43,540 nucleotides of DNA. It comes from an uncultured Faecalibacterium sp. (GTDB lineage: Bacteria > Bacillota > Clostridia > Oscillospirales > Ruminococcaceae). The stretch is from positions 1-43,540 of the forward strand of contig CAKTFS010000017.1 of NCBI GenBank assembly GCA_934561115.1, given 5' to 3'. Positions within the stretch are counted from its first letter, which is position 1. The number at the start of each line of letters is the position of its first letter. Below, one piece after another: positions 23,716 to 32,892 of this stretch. The translations under genes and the position numbers were made by a program. The notes under the pieces are model-generated. The model did no database searches. It worked only from the letters and a program-made list of their open reading frames with translations, and was not told the DNA's origin.

Positions 23716-23763
23716 ACAAAAGCGTTCCCGATATACGTAAAACGATATCGGGAACGCTTTTGT
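23716..23763. terminator. Bidirectional terminator between lipoprotein gene and lepA
   Basis: A perfect 19-bp helix (ACAAAAGCGTTCCCGATAT with its complement) encloses a 10-nt loop. The flanking AAAA and TTTT runs allow termination of both converging genes. Confidence 0.9.
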
Positions 23764-23772
23764 TATGCAATT

Positions 23773-25584
23773 TTAATCGTCATCGCTGTCCAGCTTGAGC
23801 ACGGCGGTAAAGGCCTCACTGGGCATGGAAACACTGCCCAGCTGACGCATCTTCTTTTTGCCTTCCTTCTGCTTTTCCAGCAGCTTCTTTTTACGGGAGA
23901 TATCGCCGCCGTAACACTTGGCCAGCACGTCCTTGCGCATGGCCTTGACCGTCTCGCGGGCAATGATCTTGCCGCCGATGGCTGCCTGTACCGGGATCTC
24001 GAACAGGTTGCGCGGGATGTTGTCCCGCAGCTTTTCGCAGATGCGGCGCCCCTTGGCGTAGGCGTTGTCCCGAAACACGATCATGGACAGTGCGTCCACG
24101 GGGTCGCCGTTGAGCAGGAAGTCCAGCTTGACCAGATCGCTCTCGCGGTACTCCTTGAACTCGTAGTCGTAGCTGGCGTAGCCCCGGCTGCGGCTCTTGA
24201 TGGCGTCAAAGAAGTCGTACACGATCTCGCCCAGCGGCAAAGCGTAGTGCAGGTCCACACGCACATCGTCCAGATACTTCATATCGATCAGCACGCCGCG
24301 CTTGCTCTGGCACAGGTCCATCAGGCCGCCCACATAGTCGTTGGGGGTGTACAGATGCACATCCACAAAAGGCTCTTCCTGTTTGACGATATTGCTGGGG
24401 TCCGGGTAGCTGGAAGGGTTATCGATCATCTCCACCGTGCCGTCAGTCAGGGTCAGGCGGTAGCGCACGCTGGGGGTAGTGGTGATGATATCCAGATCGA
24501 ACTCCCGCTCCAGACGCTCGGTAATGATCTCCATGTGCAGCAGCCCCAAGAAGCCGCAGCGGAAGCCGAAGCCCAGCGCAGCACTTGTCTCCAGCTCAAA
24601 GGTCAGGGAGGCGTCGTTCAGCTGCAGTTTTTCCAGTGCGTCCTTCAGGTCGGGGTACTTGGCACCGTCGGCGGGGTAGATGCCGCAGAACACCATGGGC
24701 TTGACCTGACGGTAGCCGGGCAGTGCTTCTGCGGTGGGGCGCTCTGCCAGCGTGACGGTATCGCCCACGCGGGTGTCCTGCACCGTCTTGATGCTGGCGG
24801 TCAGGTAGCCTACCTCACCGGCCTGCAGCTGGGCGCAGGGGGTCAGGGCGGTGGCGCCCATGTGACCCACCTCCACCAGCGTGAACTCTGCGCCGGTAGC
24901 CATCATGCGGATGGTGTCGCCGGGCTTCACCGTGCCCTCGAACACGCGGATATAGACGATGACGCCCTTGTAGCTGTCGTAGATGCTGTCAAAGATCAGC
25001 GCCTTGAGGGGGGCGTCCGGGTCGCCGGTGGGTGCGGGGATGTCGCTGACCACACGCTCCAGCACCTGATCGATGTTCAGGCCGGTCTTGGCGGAGACGC
25101 GGGGCGCATCCATGCAGGGCAGGCCGATCACGTCCTCCACCTCCTGCGCCACCTCGTCCGGGTGGGCGCTGGGCAGGTCGATCTTGTTCAGGATGGGCAC
25201 CAGTTCCAGATCATGTTCCAGTGCCATATAGGTGTTGGCCAGCGTCTGCGCTTCCACACCCTGCGTGGCGTCCACCACAAGGATAGCGCCCTCGCAGGCG
25301 GCCAGACTGCGGCTGACCTCGTAGGCAAAGTCCACATGACCCGGGGTGTCGATCAGGTTGAACTCGTAGGTCTTGCCGTCCTTTGCGGTATAGTTCATGG
25401 TCACGGCACGCGCCTTGATGGTGATGCCGCGCTCGCGCTCGATATCCATGTTGTCCAAAATCTGGTCTTCCATAGTGCGCTCGTCCACGCTCTTGGTCAG
25501 TTCCAGAATGCGGTCGGACAGAGTGGACTTGCCGTGGTCGATATGTGCAATGATGCAGAAGTTGCGGATGTTGTCTCTTGCCAT
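23773..25584 (-). CDS. lepA: Elongation factor 4 (back-translocating GTPase LepA)
   Basis: A 603-residue translational GTPase of normal LepA length. G-motifs are intact: [33 protein letters not shown] and NKIDLPSA. The EF-G-like domains III and V follow, with LepA-typical [13 protein letters not shown]. The C-terminal LepA-specific domain ends [19 protein letters not shown] and a short acidic tail. LepA acts on ribosomes during stalled or difficult translocation and initiation. GGAGG precedes the ATG. It is the last gene of a leftward operon after alr, 19 nt away. Confidence 0.97.
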   Translation of the reverse strand: MARDNIRNFCIIAHIDHGKSTLSDRILELTKSVDERTMEDQILDNMDIERERGITIKARAVTMNYTAKDGKTYEFNLIDTPGHVDFAYEVSRSLAACEGAILVVDATQGVEAQTLANTYMALEHDLELVPILNKIDLPSAHPDEVAQEVEDVIGLPCMDAPRVSAKTGLNIDQVLERVVSDIPAPTGDPDAPLKALIFDSIYDSYKGVIVYIRVFEGTVKPGDTIRMMATGAEFTLVEVGHMGATALTPCAQLQAGEVGYLTASIKTVQDTRVGDTVTLAERPTAEALPGYRQVKPMVFCGIYPADGAKYPDLKDALEKLQLNDASLTFELETSAALGFGFRCGFLGLLHMEIITERLEREFDLDIITTTPSVRYRLTLTDGTVEMIDNPSSYPDPSNIVKQEEPFVDVHLYTPNDYVGGLMDLCQSKRGVLIDMKYLDDVRVDLHYALPLGEIVYDFFDAIKSRSRGYASYDYEFKEYRESDLVKLDFLLNGDPVDALSMIVFRDNAYAKGRRICEKLRDNIPRNLFEIPVQAAIGGKIIARETVKAMRKDVLAKCYGGDISRKKKLLEKQKEGKKKMRQLGSVSMPSEAFTAVLKLDSDDD

Positions 25585-25603
25585 GTAGTTCCTCCGGGCA
25601 GCT

Positions 25604-26806
25604 TTATGCTTCTAAGATCCAGTCCTCCACAGCCACGATCTGTCCGTGGTCGCGGTAGACGCGGGGCACGCGGCGGGAAACGCCGCACAGCACTTCGTAG
25701 GGGATGGTATCGGTCTTGCGGGCAATGGTCTCTGCGGTGTCGCTCACGGTGCCGCCCCACAGGATGGCCTCGTCGTCCTCGCGCACGTTTGGTACATCGG
25801 TCACGTCCACCATCATCTGATCCATGCACACCCGCCCCAGCACCGGGCAGGCCTTGCCGTGGATCTCCACCACGCCCTTGCCGCAGCTGAGCAGCCGGGG
25901 GTAGCCGTCGGCATAGCCGGTGCAAAGGGTGGCTACCTTGGTGGGCTTTTCGGCGGTAAAGCGGCGGCCGTAGCTGGCGCACTGGCCGGGCTGCATCTCC
26001 TTGATCATGCTCACCACGGTCTTGAGGGTCATTACCGGCTTAAAGCGGCCAAAGCGCACCTCGTCGCTGGGGTCGTAGCCGTACAGGATGATGCCGGGGC
26101 GTGCCATGCAGCGCTCCCGGGGCAGCCCCTCCGGCCAGTCCGGGTGCAGCATGACCCCGGCAGAGTTATCGCAGTGCACAAGGGCAGGCTCCCGCCCGGC
26201 AGCCTTCAGCGCGTGGAAGGCTTTCACGAACAGCGCATGCTGCTCGGCGGTATAGGCCACATTTTCCGGGGCGGTATCGTCGGCCACGGAAAAATGCTGG
26301 AACAGGCCGGTCATTTCCAGCCCGGGCAGCGCACAGGCTTCCAGCATCTCCCGGATGGCGGCGTCAAAATCGGTGCGCAGGGGAAAGCCGATGCGTCCCA
26401 TGCCGGTATCAGCCTTGAGGTGGATGTGCACCCTGCCCCCTGCCGCCACGGCAGCTTCGCTCAGAGCGCGCGCCTGCGCAAGGGAGTAGCAGGCCACGGT
26501 GATGTCGTTCTGGATCAGGGCGGCGGCATAGGCGGGCTGCACATGCCCCAGAATGAGGATGGGCAGGGTCTGCCCTGCCTTGCGCAGCTGCACGGCTTCG
26601 GTCAGGCAGCTGACCGCCAGCCATGCGGCGCCCTCCTCGGCGAACACCCGGGCGCACTGTACCGCGCCGTGGCCGTAGCTGTCCGCCTTGACCACTGCGC
26701 ACAGGGGCAGCTCCCCTGCCCGGGCCTTGACTGCCCGGAAATTATACCGAAGGGCCTCGAGGTCGATCTCGGCCCAGACGTGTTTTTCAAACGGTTGTGT
26801 CTGCAT
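25604..26806 (-). CDS. alr: Alanine racemase
   Basis: A 400-residue fold-type III PLP enzyme that interconverts L- and D-alanine for peptidoglycan and teichoic acid D-alanylation. The PLP-binding Lys is at about residue 40 in [13 protein letters not shown]. The second catalytic Tyr is in CASYGRRF, and other family blocks are [30 protein letters not shown] and [14 protein letters not shown] 26806 has AAAAGGAAA upstream and lies 20 bp inside the end of the preceding PP-loop gene. That overlap suggests coupled translation. Confidence 0.96.
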   Translation of the reverse strand: MQTQPFEKHVWAEIDLEALRYNFRAVKARAGELPLCAVVKADSYGHGAVQCARVFAEEGAAWLAVSCLTEAVQLRKAGQTLPILILGHVQPAYAAALIQNDITVACYSLAQARALSEAAVAAGGRVHIHLKADTGMGRIGFPLRTDFDAAIREMLEACALPGLEMTGLFQHFSVADDTAPENVAYTAEQHALFVKAFHALKAAGREPALVHCDNSAGVMLHPDWPEGLPRERCMARPGIILYGYDPSDEVRFGRFKPVMTLKTVVSMIKEMQPGQCASYGRRFTAEKPTKVATLCTGYADGYPRLLSCGKGVVEIHGKACPVLGRVCMDQMMVDVTDVPNVREDDEAILWGGTVSDTAETIARKTDTIPYEVLCGVSRRVPRVYRDHGQIVAVEDWILEA

Positions 26807-27587
26807 GATCTGTTTCCTTTTTTGGTACGATAAAGCTGCCCCGGCCCGTGTGGACGGGACGCCAGCCGTCAATGCCGCTCTCCTGCAAGGCATGGAGGGT
26901 CTTTTGGCGGAAGGCGTGGTCGGTGCGGCAGCGCTCCTGCACAAATTCCTTGGTCTGTTCCCGCACGGTAACACCGTCGGCGGGGCAGCGGCTCTTCACG
27001 ATGGGCAAGCCCGCCTCCCGCACGGCGCACTGCACCTCGTACTCTGTTGCCAGCAGCATGGGGCGGATGAGGGTGAGGTCCCGCTGGGAGAGGTAGGTCA
27101 CCGGCGAGAAGCAGCCGATGCGTCCCTCCCGCCAGAGGTTCATATAAAAGGTCTCCACGGCATCGTCCAGATGATGCCCCAGTGCCACCTTGTTGCAGCC
27201 CAGCTCCTGCGCGGCGGTGTGCAGCGCACCCCGCCGCAGCTTGGCGCACAGGGCGCAGGGGTTCTTTTCCTTGCGGTACTCGAACACCACCGGGCCGATC
27301 TCGGTGCGGCGCACCTCGTAGGGAATGCCGTGCTCCCGGAACAGCTCTGCCAGTGCAGAGTAGTCCATGGGCTGATGGTCAAACTGCGGGTCCAGCGTGA
27401 CCGCCACCACCTCATAATCAAAGCCGATGTACTTGCGCAGCATGGAAAGGCCGATGGTCAGCGCCACGCTGTCCTTGCCGCCGGAAACGCCCACCATCAC
27501 CCGGTCGCCGGGGGCGATCATTTCATAGTCCTGTACGGCCTTGCGCATCAGGCCGCAAAGCCGCTGCATTGCACGAAGATCACTCAT
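26787..27587 (-). CDS. PP-loop ATPase of the TtcA/TilS superfamily (probable tRNA thiolation or related)
   Basis: A 266-residue N-type ATP pyrophosphatase. The PP-loop SGGKDS is at residues 35-40. A CxxC pair occurs in NPCALCAK and a further Cys in SRCPADG, the three-cysteine pattern of TtcA enzymes that bind an iron-sulfur cluster and make 2-thiocytidine in tRNA. LGHHLDDAVETFYMNL is also characteristic. The short length and C-terminus fit the Firmicute TtcA-like group, whose tRNA target is less certain, so no symbol is given. It overlaps the upstream membrane-protein gene by 4 bp and alr by 20 bp. Confidence 0.85.
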   Translation of the reverse strand: MSDLRAMQRLCGLMRKAVQDYEMIAPGDRVMVGVSGGKDSVALTIGLSMLRKYIGFDYEVVAVTLDPQFDHQPMDYSALAELFREHGIPYEVRRTEIGPVVFEYRKEKNPCALCAKLRRGALHTAAQELGCNKVALGHHLDDAVETFYMNLWREGRIGCFSPVTYLSQRDLTLIRPMLLATEYEVQCAVREAGLPIVKSRCPADGVTVREQTKEFVQERCRTDHAFRQKTLHALQESGIDGWRPVHTGRGSFIVPKKETDHADTTV

Positions 27588-28153
27588 GACAGGCTCACGC
27601 TTTCTACCAGATTGACCACATCGCTGATGGACGCCAGCTTTGTCAGCGCCGAGACATAGACCACATCGCCGCTGTCGTAGGTGATCGTGGCCAGCACAGC
27701 GTAGTAGGTGCGGATATCGCAGCGCACCGCTTCCACCGTCGCGCCCTCCACGGTCAGGTTGACCTTGCGGGGCTTGATGACGCCGTAGGCCTGCTTGAGG
27801 TCGGCTTCCGAATCCTCGATAAAGTTGTCGTAGCTGTCGGCGGTGCCCCGCTGCAGCAAAACGGCCTGATAGTCCTCGCTGTCTGCCGTGTCAGCGGTAG
27901 CCAGTTCCAGCACGGTGCCGAGGGTCGCGTCCTCGGTCATGCGGCACACGCTCCACACGCTGCTGTCGTAGTAGACAGAGACGCCGTTCGTGCCGGTATA
28001 GTGGGTGTCGGGTGTCGCGGGGGTCTGCCGGTTCACCAGCAGGGTGAGCACCATGTAGGCGGCGATGCCCAGACAGATGAAAATGGCCATCGCCGTCAGC
28101 AGCTTGGAGCTGCGGCGCTGCGCCGAGGAAGTGCGGTCGATCTCATTTGGCAT
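27584..28153 (-). CDS. Membrane-anchored protein of unknown function
   Basis: A 189-residue protein. A basic, Ser-rich cytoplasmic N-terminus of about 17 residues is followed by one membrane helix (LLTAMAIFICLGIAAYMVLT). The external domain of about 150 residues has alternating beta-like segments (GVSVYYDSSVWSVCRM, VNLTVEGATVEAVRCDIRTY). I recognise no family. It resembles small exported beta-domain proteins such as PsbP- or DUF1795-like folds only in general pattern. AAGGAG precedes the ATG. It is the first gene of the operon leading to ttcA-like, alr and lepA. Confidence 0.75.
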   Translation of the reverse strand: MPNEIDRTSSAQRRSSKLLTAMAIFICLGIAAYMVLTLLVNRQTPATPDTHYTGTNGVSVYYDSSVWSVCRMTEDATLGTVLELATADTADSEDYQAVLLQRGTADSYDNFIEDSEADLKQAYGVIKPRKVNLTVEGATVEAVRCDIRTYYAVLATITYDSGDVVYVSALTKLASISDVVNLVESVSLS

Positions 28154-28208
28154 GGATGTATTCTCCTTGTGTTGGCAAGGGCAGCTTTGCGCCGCCCATA
28201 TCCTTTAT

Positions 28209-28217
28209 AGTATACCA
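28209..28217 (-). promoter_or_regulatory. Extended -10 promoter of the lepA operon
   Basis: On the minus strand, TATACT (28209-28214) is preceded by TGG, giving an extended TGnTATACT. No good -35 lies 17 bp upstream, which the extended element can compensate. It sits about 55 nt before the first gene of the operon. Confidence 0.5.
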
Positions 28218-28376
28218 CAACCGCCGCGGGATTTGTAGCGGGCAAATGGCAAAAATATGCCGGGGCGGGCAAAAAACTTTTGCAAAAATCGGAATTCAGA
28301 AATCAAGAGCATTCAAGAGAAAACAATCGATTTTAAGAGTTTCAAAAATTTCCGCCGAAAAAATCCAAAAATCATG

Positions 28377-28405
28377 TTGACAGGCGCGTTTTTGTGTTGT
28401 ATACT
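28377..28405 (+). promoter_or_regulatory. Promoter and leader of rplM-rpsI
   Basis: TTGACA (28377-28382) and TATACT (28400-28405) are separated by 17 bp. The leader has a hairpin GCGCCC/GGGTGC (28413-28429). CCTGA (28429-28433) can pair with TCAGG (28451-28455), which touches the ribosome binding site. An L13-type autogenous leader is possible but not recognised with certainty. The rest of 28154-28376 is A/T-rich and shows no gene. Confidence 0.7.
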
Positions 28406-28466
28406 GACACTCGCGCCCCAAAAGGGTGCCTGAAACGTACAAAAAGCTTATCAGGAGGAAATAGAT

Positions 28467-28895
28467 ATGAGCACTACTCTCGTAAAGCCCGCTGAAGTCG
28501 AGCGTAAGTGGTACCTGCTCGACGCTGCCGGCAAGAGCCTGGGCCACGTCGCTGCTGAGGCCGCTGTTCTGCTGCGCGGCAAGCAGAAGGTCGATTACAC
28601 CCCCAACGTTGACTGCGGCGATTTCGTTGTTGTCATCAACTGCGACAAGGCTGTTCTGACCGGCAAGAAGGCCGAGCAGAAGTTCCACATCACCCACAGC
28701 AAGTACATCGGCGGCCTGAAGAAGGTCCAGTACAGCAAGCTGATGGCTGAGAACAGCGATCTGGCTATGACCTACGCTGTCAAGGGCATGATCCCTTCCA
28801 ACACCATCGGTGCTAAGGCTCTGACCCGCCTGCACTGCTACCAGGGTGCCGAGCACGCTCACGCTGCTCAGAAGCCCGAGAAGATCGAGTTCTAA
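28467..28895 (+). CDS. rplM: 50S ribosomal protein L13
   Basis: A 142-residue protein, standard L13 length. Clear family segments are [39 protein letters not shown] and the C-terminal [21 protein letters not shown]13 is an early-assembling 23S rRNA-binding protein of the large subunit. The ribosome binding site is AGGAGGAA. It is followed by rpsI after 17 nt, the conserved bacterial gene pair. Codon choice is that of very highly expressed genes. Confidence 0.98.
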   Translation: MSTTLVKPAEVERKWYLLDAAGKSLGHVAAEAAVLLRGKQKVDYTPNVDCGDFVVVINCDKAVLTGKKAEQKFHITHSKYIGGLKKVQYSKLMAENSDLAMTYAVKGMIPSNTIGAKALTRLHCYQGAEHAHAAQKPEKIEF

Positions 28896-28912
28896 GAAGG
28901 AGGCAATCGAAT

Positions 28913-29311
28913 ATGTACGAAACCAAACCTTATTTCTACGGCACTGGTCGTCGTAAGGATTCCGTTGCCCGCGTTCGCGTTTACACCGGCACCGGTAAGA
29001 TCACCATCAACGATCGTGATATCGACAACTACTTCGGTCTGGAGACCCTGAAGCTGATCGTCCGTTCTCCGCTGGTCCTGCTGGGCCTGGAGGGCAAGTA
29101 TGACGTCGTCGTCCGCGTTTCCGGCGGCGGTGTTTCCGGTCAGGCTGGCGCTATCCGTCACGGCCTGAGCCGCGCCCTGCTGCAGCAGAGCGACGAGAAC
29201 CGTCCTGTGCTGAAGAAGGCTGGCTTCCTGACCCGCGATCCTCGTATGAAGGAGCGTAAGAAGTACGGTCTGAAGGCTGCACGTCGTGCTCCCCAGTTCT
29301 CCAAGCGCTGA
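28913..29311 (+). CDS. rpsI: 30S ribosomal protein S9
   Basis: A 132-residue protein with the S9 signature [14 protein letters not shown], the block [19 protein letters not shown], and the conserved basic C-terminal tail ending QFSKR that reaches the tRNA in the P site. AAGGAGG lies upstream in the short gap after rplM, and a strong terminator follows. Confidence 0.98.
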   Translation: MYETKPYFYGTGRRKDSVARVRVYTGTGKITINDRDIDNYFGLETLKLIVRSPLVLLGLEGKYDVVVRVSGGGVSGQAGAIRHGLSRALLQQSDENRPVLKKAGFLTRDPRMKERKKYGLKAARRAPQFSKR

Positions 29312-29332
29312 TTATATTTCAGATGCATCTCT

Positions 29333-29361
29333 ACGGCTCTGCTTCGGCAGAGCCGTTTTTT
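29333..29361 (+). terminator. Terminator of rplM-rpsI
   Basis: ACGGCTCTGC (29333-29342), loop TTCG, GCAGAGCCGT (29347-29356), then a run of T. The UUCG tetraloop makes it very stable. Confidence 0.95.
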
Positions 29362-29380
29362 GTTGCCCTTTTCTCAGCAA

Positions 29381-29430
29381 AGCGAGAGAGCCCCTGCACA
29401 GCGAACTGTGCAGGGGCTCTCTCGCTTTTT
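29381..29430. terminator. Second, very long terminator hairpin
   Basis: Arms 29381-29401 and 29406-29426 pair perfectly over 21 bp around CGAA, with T-runs on the plus side. It separates the ribosomal operon from the converging phage-type cassette and can end the latter. Confidence 0.85.
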
Positions 29431-29683
29431 ACTTCTCCTTCCGCAGCTTTTCCAGATAGCCGTCCGCTTCGATGGCCTCCGGGGTGAAGGAGTTATTCTT
29501 CCACCAGCCCACAAGGGCGGCGGCCACGGTCAGACCGGTGGAGACCAGCTGCTCCACGGTGGCGCTCTCGATGGGCAGCACAGGCTTGCCGCAGGCGCTC
29601 AGCACCTGATTGGTCAGTGCCAGCGCCAGCGCAGCCGTGCGCGCCAGCGTGGCGGCAGAAATTTTGTAGCGGGTATCGTCCAT
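29429..29683 (-). CDS. Phage holin, SPP1-type
   Basis: An 84-residue protein. Residues 9-31 form a hydrophobic segment (ATLARTAALALALTNQVLSA), and a second amphipathic-hydrophobic helix follows (LVSTGLTVAAALVGWWKNN). The WWKNNSFTPEA sequence and charged C-terminus are characteristic of SPP1-family holins. Holins form membrane lesions that let the endolysin reach the wall. It is the last gene of the cassette, next to the M15 endolysin-like gene. Confidence 0.85.
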   Translation of the reverse strand: MDDTRYKISAATLARTAALALALTNQVLSACGKPVLPIESATVEQLVSTGLTVAAALVGWWKNNSFTPEAIEADGYLEKLRKEK

Positions 29684-29687
29684 AGGT

Positions 29688-29906
29688 TCAGTTCCTCTCT
29701 TTCTCCAGATCTGCGATGCGGTGGTTGGCCACCTTCATCTGTTCTTCTAAAATGGGTACGCGGCGGGCAAAGTTGTTATGCTCCCGCACCTCCCGGGTCA
29801 GCTCCTCCAGCTTGGTGTCGGTCACCGCCTGGCTTTTGCCGTTGGCGATCAGCACGCCGATCAGGGTCACCGCACCGGCGATGATTGCGGACAGGATGCT
29901 TTCCAT
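29688..29906 (-). CDS. Small membrane protein with coiled coil (XhlA/holin-accessory-like)
   Basis: A 72-residue protein with an N-terminal membrane helix (ILSAIIAGAVTLIGVLIANG), followed by a charged heptad-like helix to the end (LEELTREVREHNNFARRVPI and onward). Short proteins of this type sit beside holins in Firmicute phages. ATG 29906 is chosen because GGAAGGGGTGA precedes it; a GTG 18 nt upstream is also possible. Only 4 nt separate it from the holin gene. Confidence 0.7.
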   Translation of the reverse strand: MESILSAIIAGAVTLIGVLIANGKSQAVTDTKLEELTREVREHNNFARRVPILEEQMKVANHRIADLEKERN

Positions 29907-29911
29907 CACGC

Positions 29912-30325
29912 TCACCCCTTCCACCGGGCTTTTTCTGCCCGGGTGTCCACATGCACCCAGCCGGCGGCTCTGCCCGCCTTTGCCGGGTATCTCCCCACGC
30001 CGCCGCGTCCGGGCAGCAGACGCTCGGCACAGGCGGCTACGTCCTCCACGCTTACGCCCTGCACCCGGATGTCTGCCGCCTTGCCATACAGGTGCTGGCT
30101 GAACCTTGCCCCGCCCGCCTTGGCGTTGTGCGCCGGGGTGCGGTAGGCACTGGTGATGCTCACCGGCTTGCCGAAATGCGTCCGCAGCTGCTCCAGAAGC
30201 TCCACCAGCGCGCTGTCGATGAAGACAGGGTCGCTGCCGTCATGGCAGCGGAACTCCCGCACACGGAAGTGCGGCGAGAGGGCGGTGCTGCCGTCCCGGG
30301 CAAGAGAATATGACTGCAATGCCAT
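29912..30325 (-). CDS. Endolysin-type peptidase, M15 family
   Basis: A 137-residue zinc peptidase domain of the M15 (D-Ala-D-Ala carboxypeptidase/Peptidase_M15_3) type. ITSAYRTPAHNAKAGGARFS leads into SQHLYGKAADI, giving the first His and Asp ligands, and GWVHVDTR gives the last His. It has no wall-binding domain. Together with the adjacent holin it would cleave peptidoglycan stem peptides for host lysis. It overlaps none of its neighbours but lies 5-12 nt from both. Confidence 0.88.
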   Translation of the reverse strand: MALQSYSLARDGSTALSPHFRVREFRCHDGSDPVFIDSALVELLEQLRTHFGKPVSITSAYRTPAHNAKAGGARFSQHLYGKAADIRVQGVSVEDVAACAERLLPGRGGVGRYPAKAGRAAGWVHVDTRAEKARWKG

Positions 30326-30337
30326 TGCACACCCCCC

Positions 30338-31015
30338 TTACAGCCGCTTCAGCAGCGCAGCGACAGGCTCCATGTAAAACCGCTCGTAGCCGGCCTTATT
30401 GGGGTGCGTGCCGTCGCTGGTGTACTTATCGCCCAGTCCGCCGACGCCGTGTTCTCCCATAGGCGGGGTGCTCTCCGCAATATCAACATAAGGTACGCCC
30501 CATTTTTTCAGCGCTGCAAGGATGGCAGGCTTATAGGTCTTATACCAGTTTTCGCTGCTGCCGAACAGCCCGCCGTGCGGGAATACATAGGCCACGCACT
30601 TGTCGCTGTAGTTTTTGGCCAGATAGTCCAGCATCTTTTCCAGTGCGCCGGTCATGGTCGTTTCGTCGTAGGTGGCGGCAAAGCCATCGGTCAGGGTACC
30701 CACCGGGGCGTTGTTCCACGCATCATTTACGCCGCCCTCCAGCAGAATGTAGTCTGCCTTTGCCAGTGCTGTGGAGTTTGTCACCACTGTGCTGATGCAG
30801 CCGCGAACGCCGCCGTATACATTGTCGGTAATGTTCGGGGTCAGCGTTGCGCCGTCTGCCGCTTCGTTGGTCAACGTCATACCATACTTGTCTGCAATGC
30901 ACTTGCCGTAGCCGCCCGTGCTGCTTTTGCCGTAGGCGATGCTGTCGCCTGCAACATATAAACTCTTTCCCGCCAGCGGGCTGATGATCTGACCGCTGAT
31001 GTCAAACACTTCCAT
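30338..31015 (-). CDS. SGNH/GDSL hydrolase
   Basis: A 225-residue SGNH-fold esterase. Block I is YVAGDSIAYGKS (nucleophile Ser), block III is LLEGGVNDAWNN (Asn), and block V is TSDGTHPNKAGYERF (Asp and His). Such enzymes in phage tails deacetylate or cleave host surface glycans during adsorption. Its place between tail-fibre-like and lysis genes fits this. One nt separates it from the upstream gene. It has no signal peptide. Confidence 0.85.
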   Translation of the reverse strand: MEVFDISGQIISPLAGKSLYVAGDSIAYGKSSTGGYGKCIADKYGMTLTNEAADGATLTPNITDNVYGGVRGCISTVVTNSTALAKADYILLEGGVNDAWNNAPVGTLTDGFAATYDETTMTGALEKMLDYLAKNYSDKCVAYVFPHGGLFGSSENWYKTYKPAILAALKKWGVPYVDIAESTPPMGEHGVGGLGDKYTSDGTHPNKAGYERFYMEPVAALLKRL

Positions 31016-31016
31016 T

Positions 31017-32273
31017 TTACCACCCCTTCTCGATGTAATCGTTCACCTTGTCGTCACTCAGCAGGCCTTTATACACCCTGCACTGATACAGCGTACCCGA
31101 CCAGAACTGCTGCTTTTTGCTGCCGTCCGCGCTCTGCGCCGCACCGATCAGGAAGGTCTGGGGCACATCGACGATCGCGCCGTTGGTGATCTTCCACTCG
31201 GTCAGCGGGCAGTAGGTACTGCCGCCGCGGTAGTTTGAGCCATCAATCTGCACTGCATACCGCGTGCGGGTCTTGAAGTGCTCGATGCTGTCCGACAGGG
31301 TAACGCCGCCATAGTTGTAGTAGGCGAACTCGGTCTTATTGTTCAGCGGGCTGCTGGTGGAGTTGAAGCCGGGCAGATTGGCAGTATTGCCGGTCTCGGT
31401 CAGGCAGTGCAGGAAGGCAGGCCATGTGTTTGCATTGAAGTCGTCCCCCGCTTTCGCATCCACAAGGATCGTGTATTGCGGCGTCTCGGTGGAGGCGTGC
31501 TCCAGCAGCTTCAGGCCGGTGTCCAGTCCCTGGGTCAGCACGGTCTCGCCGGGCAGACTGTAGATCAGCTGCGCCGTCTCAGCCTCTACCACTGTCACCG
31601 CACATTGTGCCCACTTGCCGCCTGCCGTGGCCGTGACTGTGCAGCTGCCTGCCTTTTTAGCCGTCACCGTTCCTTTCCGCACACTGGCAAACCCTATGGG
31701 AGAAACGCTCCACGAAACTTCTCTGTTGGTTGCATCTGCAGGCGTCACGGTGGCGGTCAGGGTCAGGCTTTCTCCCTCGCTCAGGGTCATGGTGCTGCTG
31801 CTCAGGCTCAGGGACTGCACAGGGATCTGCTCGGTATCCATGCCCCACTCTTCACGCAAAAGGTTCAGCGTGCTCCGCGTAGATACACTGCGGTACGCCG
31901 CTGCTTCAAAAAGCGCCAATATCATAGTCTGGGCACGTTCGGTAAGGCCTTTTTCACCGGTGTTGCTCTTGGGCAGTGTCAGGTTCAGCACAGGGGCTTC
32001 TGCGGTGCCCGTAATGGTCGCTGCCGCCTCTGTGCCGGTGCTCACGCTGCCGATGGTAAAGTTCGGGGTGTCGCCCTTCTCGCCCTGTTCTCCTTTGGGT
32101 CCCTGCGCGCCGGTGTCTCCCTTGTCGCCCTTCGGGCCTGCCGGGCCGGGGTCGCCTTTTTCCCCCTTTTCGCCCTGCGTTCCGGCAGCATTGGCAATGC
32201 CGTTTTCCATGTGGTTCAGCTGGGCGGCTGTCAGGGTCTGCCCGTCCACAAAGTTCTGTTTTTCGTAATTCAT
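31017..32273 (-). CDS. Collagen-like tail-fibre protein with Ig-like and concanavalin-type domains
   Basis: A 418-residue mosaic. The N-terminus (NFVDGQTLTAAQLNHMENGI) is a common phage tail attachment motif. Residues about 32-68 are Gly-X-Y collagen repeats (GEKGDPGPAGPKGDKGDTG). A BIG2-type Ig-like domain runs about 150-230 (LSLSSSTMTLSEGESLTLTA), and the last 180 residues look like a LamG/concanavalin-like binding domain. This is the pattern of receptor-binding fibres. AAGGAG lies inside the end of the previous gene, showing tight translational coupling. Confidence 0.8.
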   Translation of the reverse strand: MNYEKQNFVDGQTLTAAQLNHMENGIANAAGTQGEKGEKGDPGPAGPKGDKGDTGAQGPKGEQGEKGDTPNFTIGSVSTGTEAAATITGTAEAPVLNLTLPKSNTGEKGLTERAQTMILALFEAAAYRSVSTRSTLNLLREEWGMDTEQIPVQSLSLSSSTMTLSEGESLTLTATVTPADATNREVSWSVSPIGFASVRKGTVTAKKAGSCTVTATAGGKWAQCAVTVVEAETAQLIYSLPGETVLTQGLDTGLKLLEHASTETPQYTILVDAKAGDDFNANTWPAFLHCLTETGNTANLPGFNSTSSPLNNKTEFAYYNYGGVTLSDSIEHFKTRTRYAVQIDGSNYRGGSTYCPLTEWKITNGAIVDVPQTFLIGAAQSADGSKKQQFWSGTLYQCRVYKGLLSDDKVNDYIEKGW

Positions 32274-32274
32274 C

Positions 32275-32880
32275 TTAACTCCTTCCCAAGATCATGCGTC
32301 CCAGCGCCGCAAGGCCCAGCCGGGCGGTGGTCTTATTTTCCGGCTGCGGAGGGTCCGGCTTTTCCGGCTGCGGCGGGGCGTTCCATAACGCCGCCAGCCT
32401 GTCGCAGGCCGCCATGGCTGCGTCGTTGCCTGCGGCCAGAATGCGCAGCACTGCCAGCAGCGCCTGTTTTTCTTCTGCGGAAATGCCGCCCGCGCCCAGC
32501 AGCCTTACCAGCGCCTCCCACGCGGGGGTAGCCGGGGCGGGCAGTGTGCCCTCTGCCGTGCCGCTGTTGGCACACACTTTGCACCGCACATCGGCGCTGG
32601 TCACGGTGCGGCTGCCGTCTGTGCCCTCAAAGGTGATGCAGCCCGCACCGGGCACTGCCGTCACCGCTGCCGGAACATCCAGAAAGCCGTTTTCCACCAG
32701 TGTGGCCGCGCTTGCCCCGGGGGTGTGCCAGTGGGCGCATACGGTCAGCCCCTTCCATTCGCCCCGCTGCTCGATGCGCAGCCGGTAGTTGCCCCGGTTG
32801 CCTGCATAGCCCAATAGCAGCTGCCCGCCGGGCACCGCAGCCGCACCGTTTTTGTCCAGCCGGATGATCATCTCGTTCAT
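32275..32880 (-). CDS. Phage baseplate/tail-type protein, small
   Basis: A 201-residue protein. The first 100 residues look like a beta-sandwich (MIIRLDKNGAAAVPGGQLLL, then WKGLTVCAHWHTPG), resembling the N-terminal domain of the larger gene upstream. The rest is helical and Pro/Glu-rich. No database family can be named with confidence. Context (between two fibre-like genes, 12 and 1 nt gaps) suggests a baseplate or fibre-adaptor protein. Confidence 0.6.
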   Translation of the reverse strand: MNEMIIRLDKNGAAAVPGGQLLLGYAGNRGNYRLRIEQRGEWKGLTVCAHWHTPGASAATLVENGFLDVPAAVTAVPGAGCITFEGTDGSRTVTSADVRCKVCANSGTAEGTLPAPATPAWEALVRLLGAGGISAEEKQALLAVLRILAAGNDAAMAACDRLAALWNAPPQPEKPDPPQPENKTTARLGLAALGRMILGRS

Positions 32881-32892
32881 GCCGCACCACCC

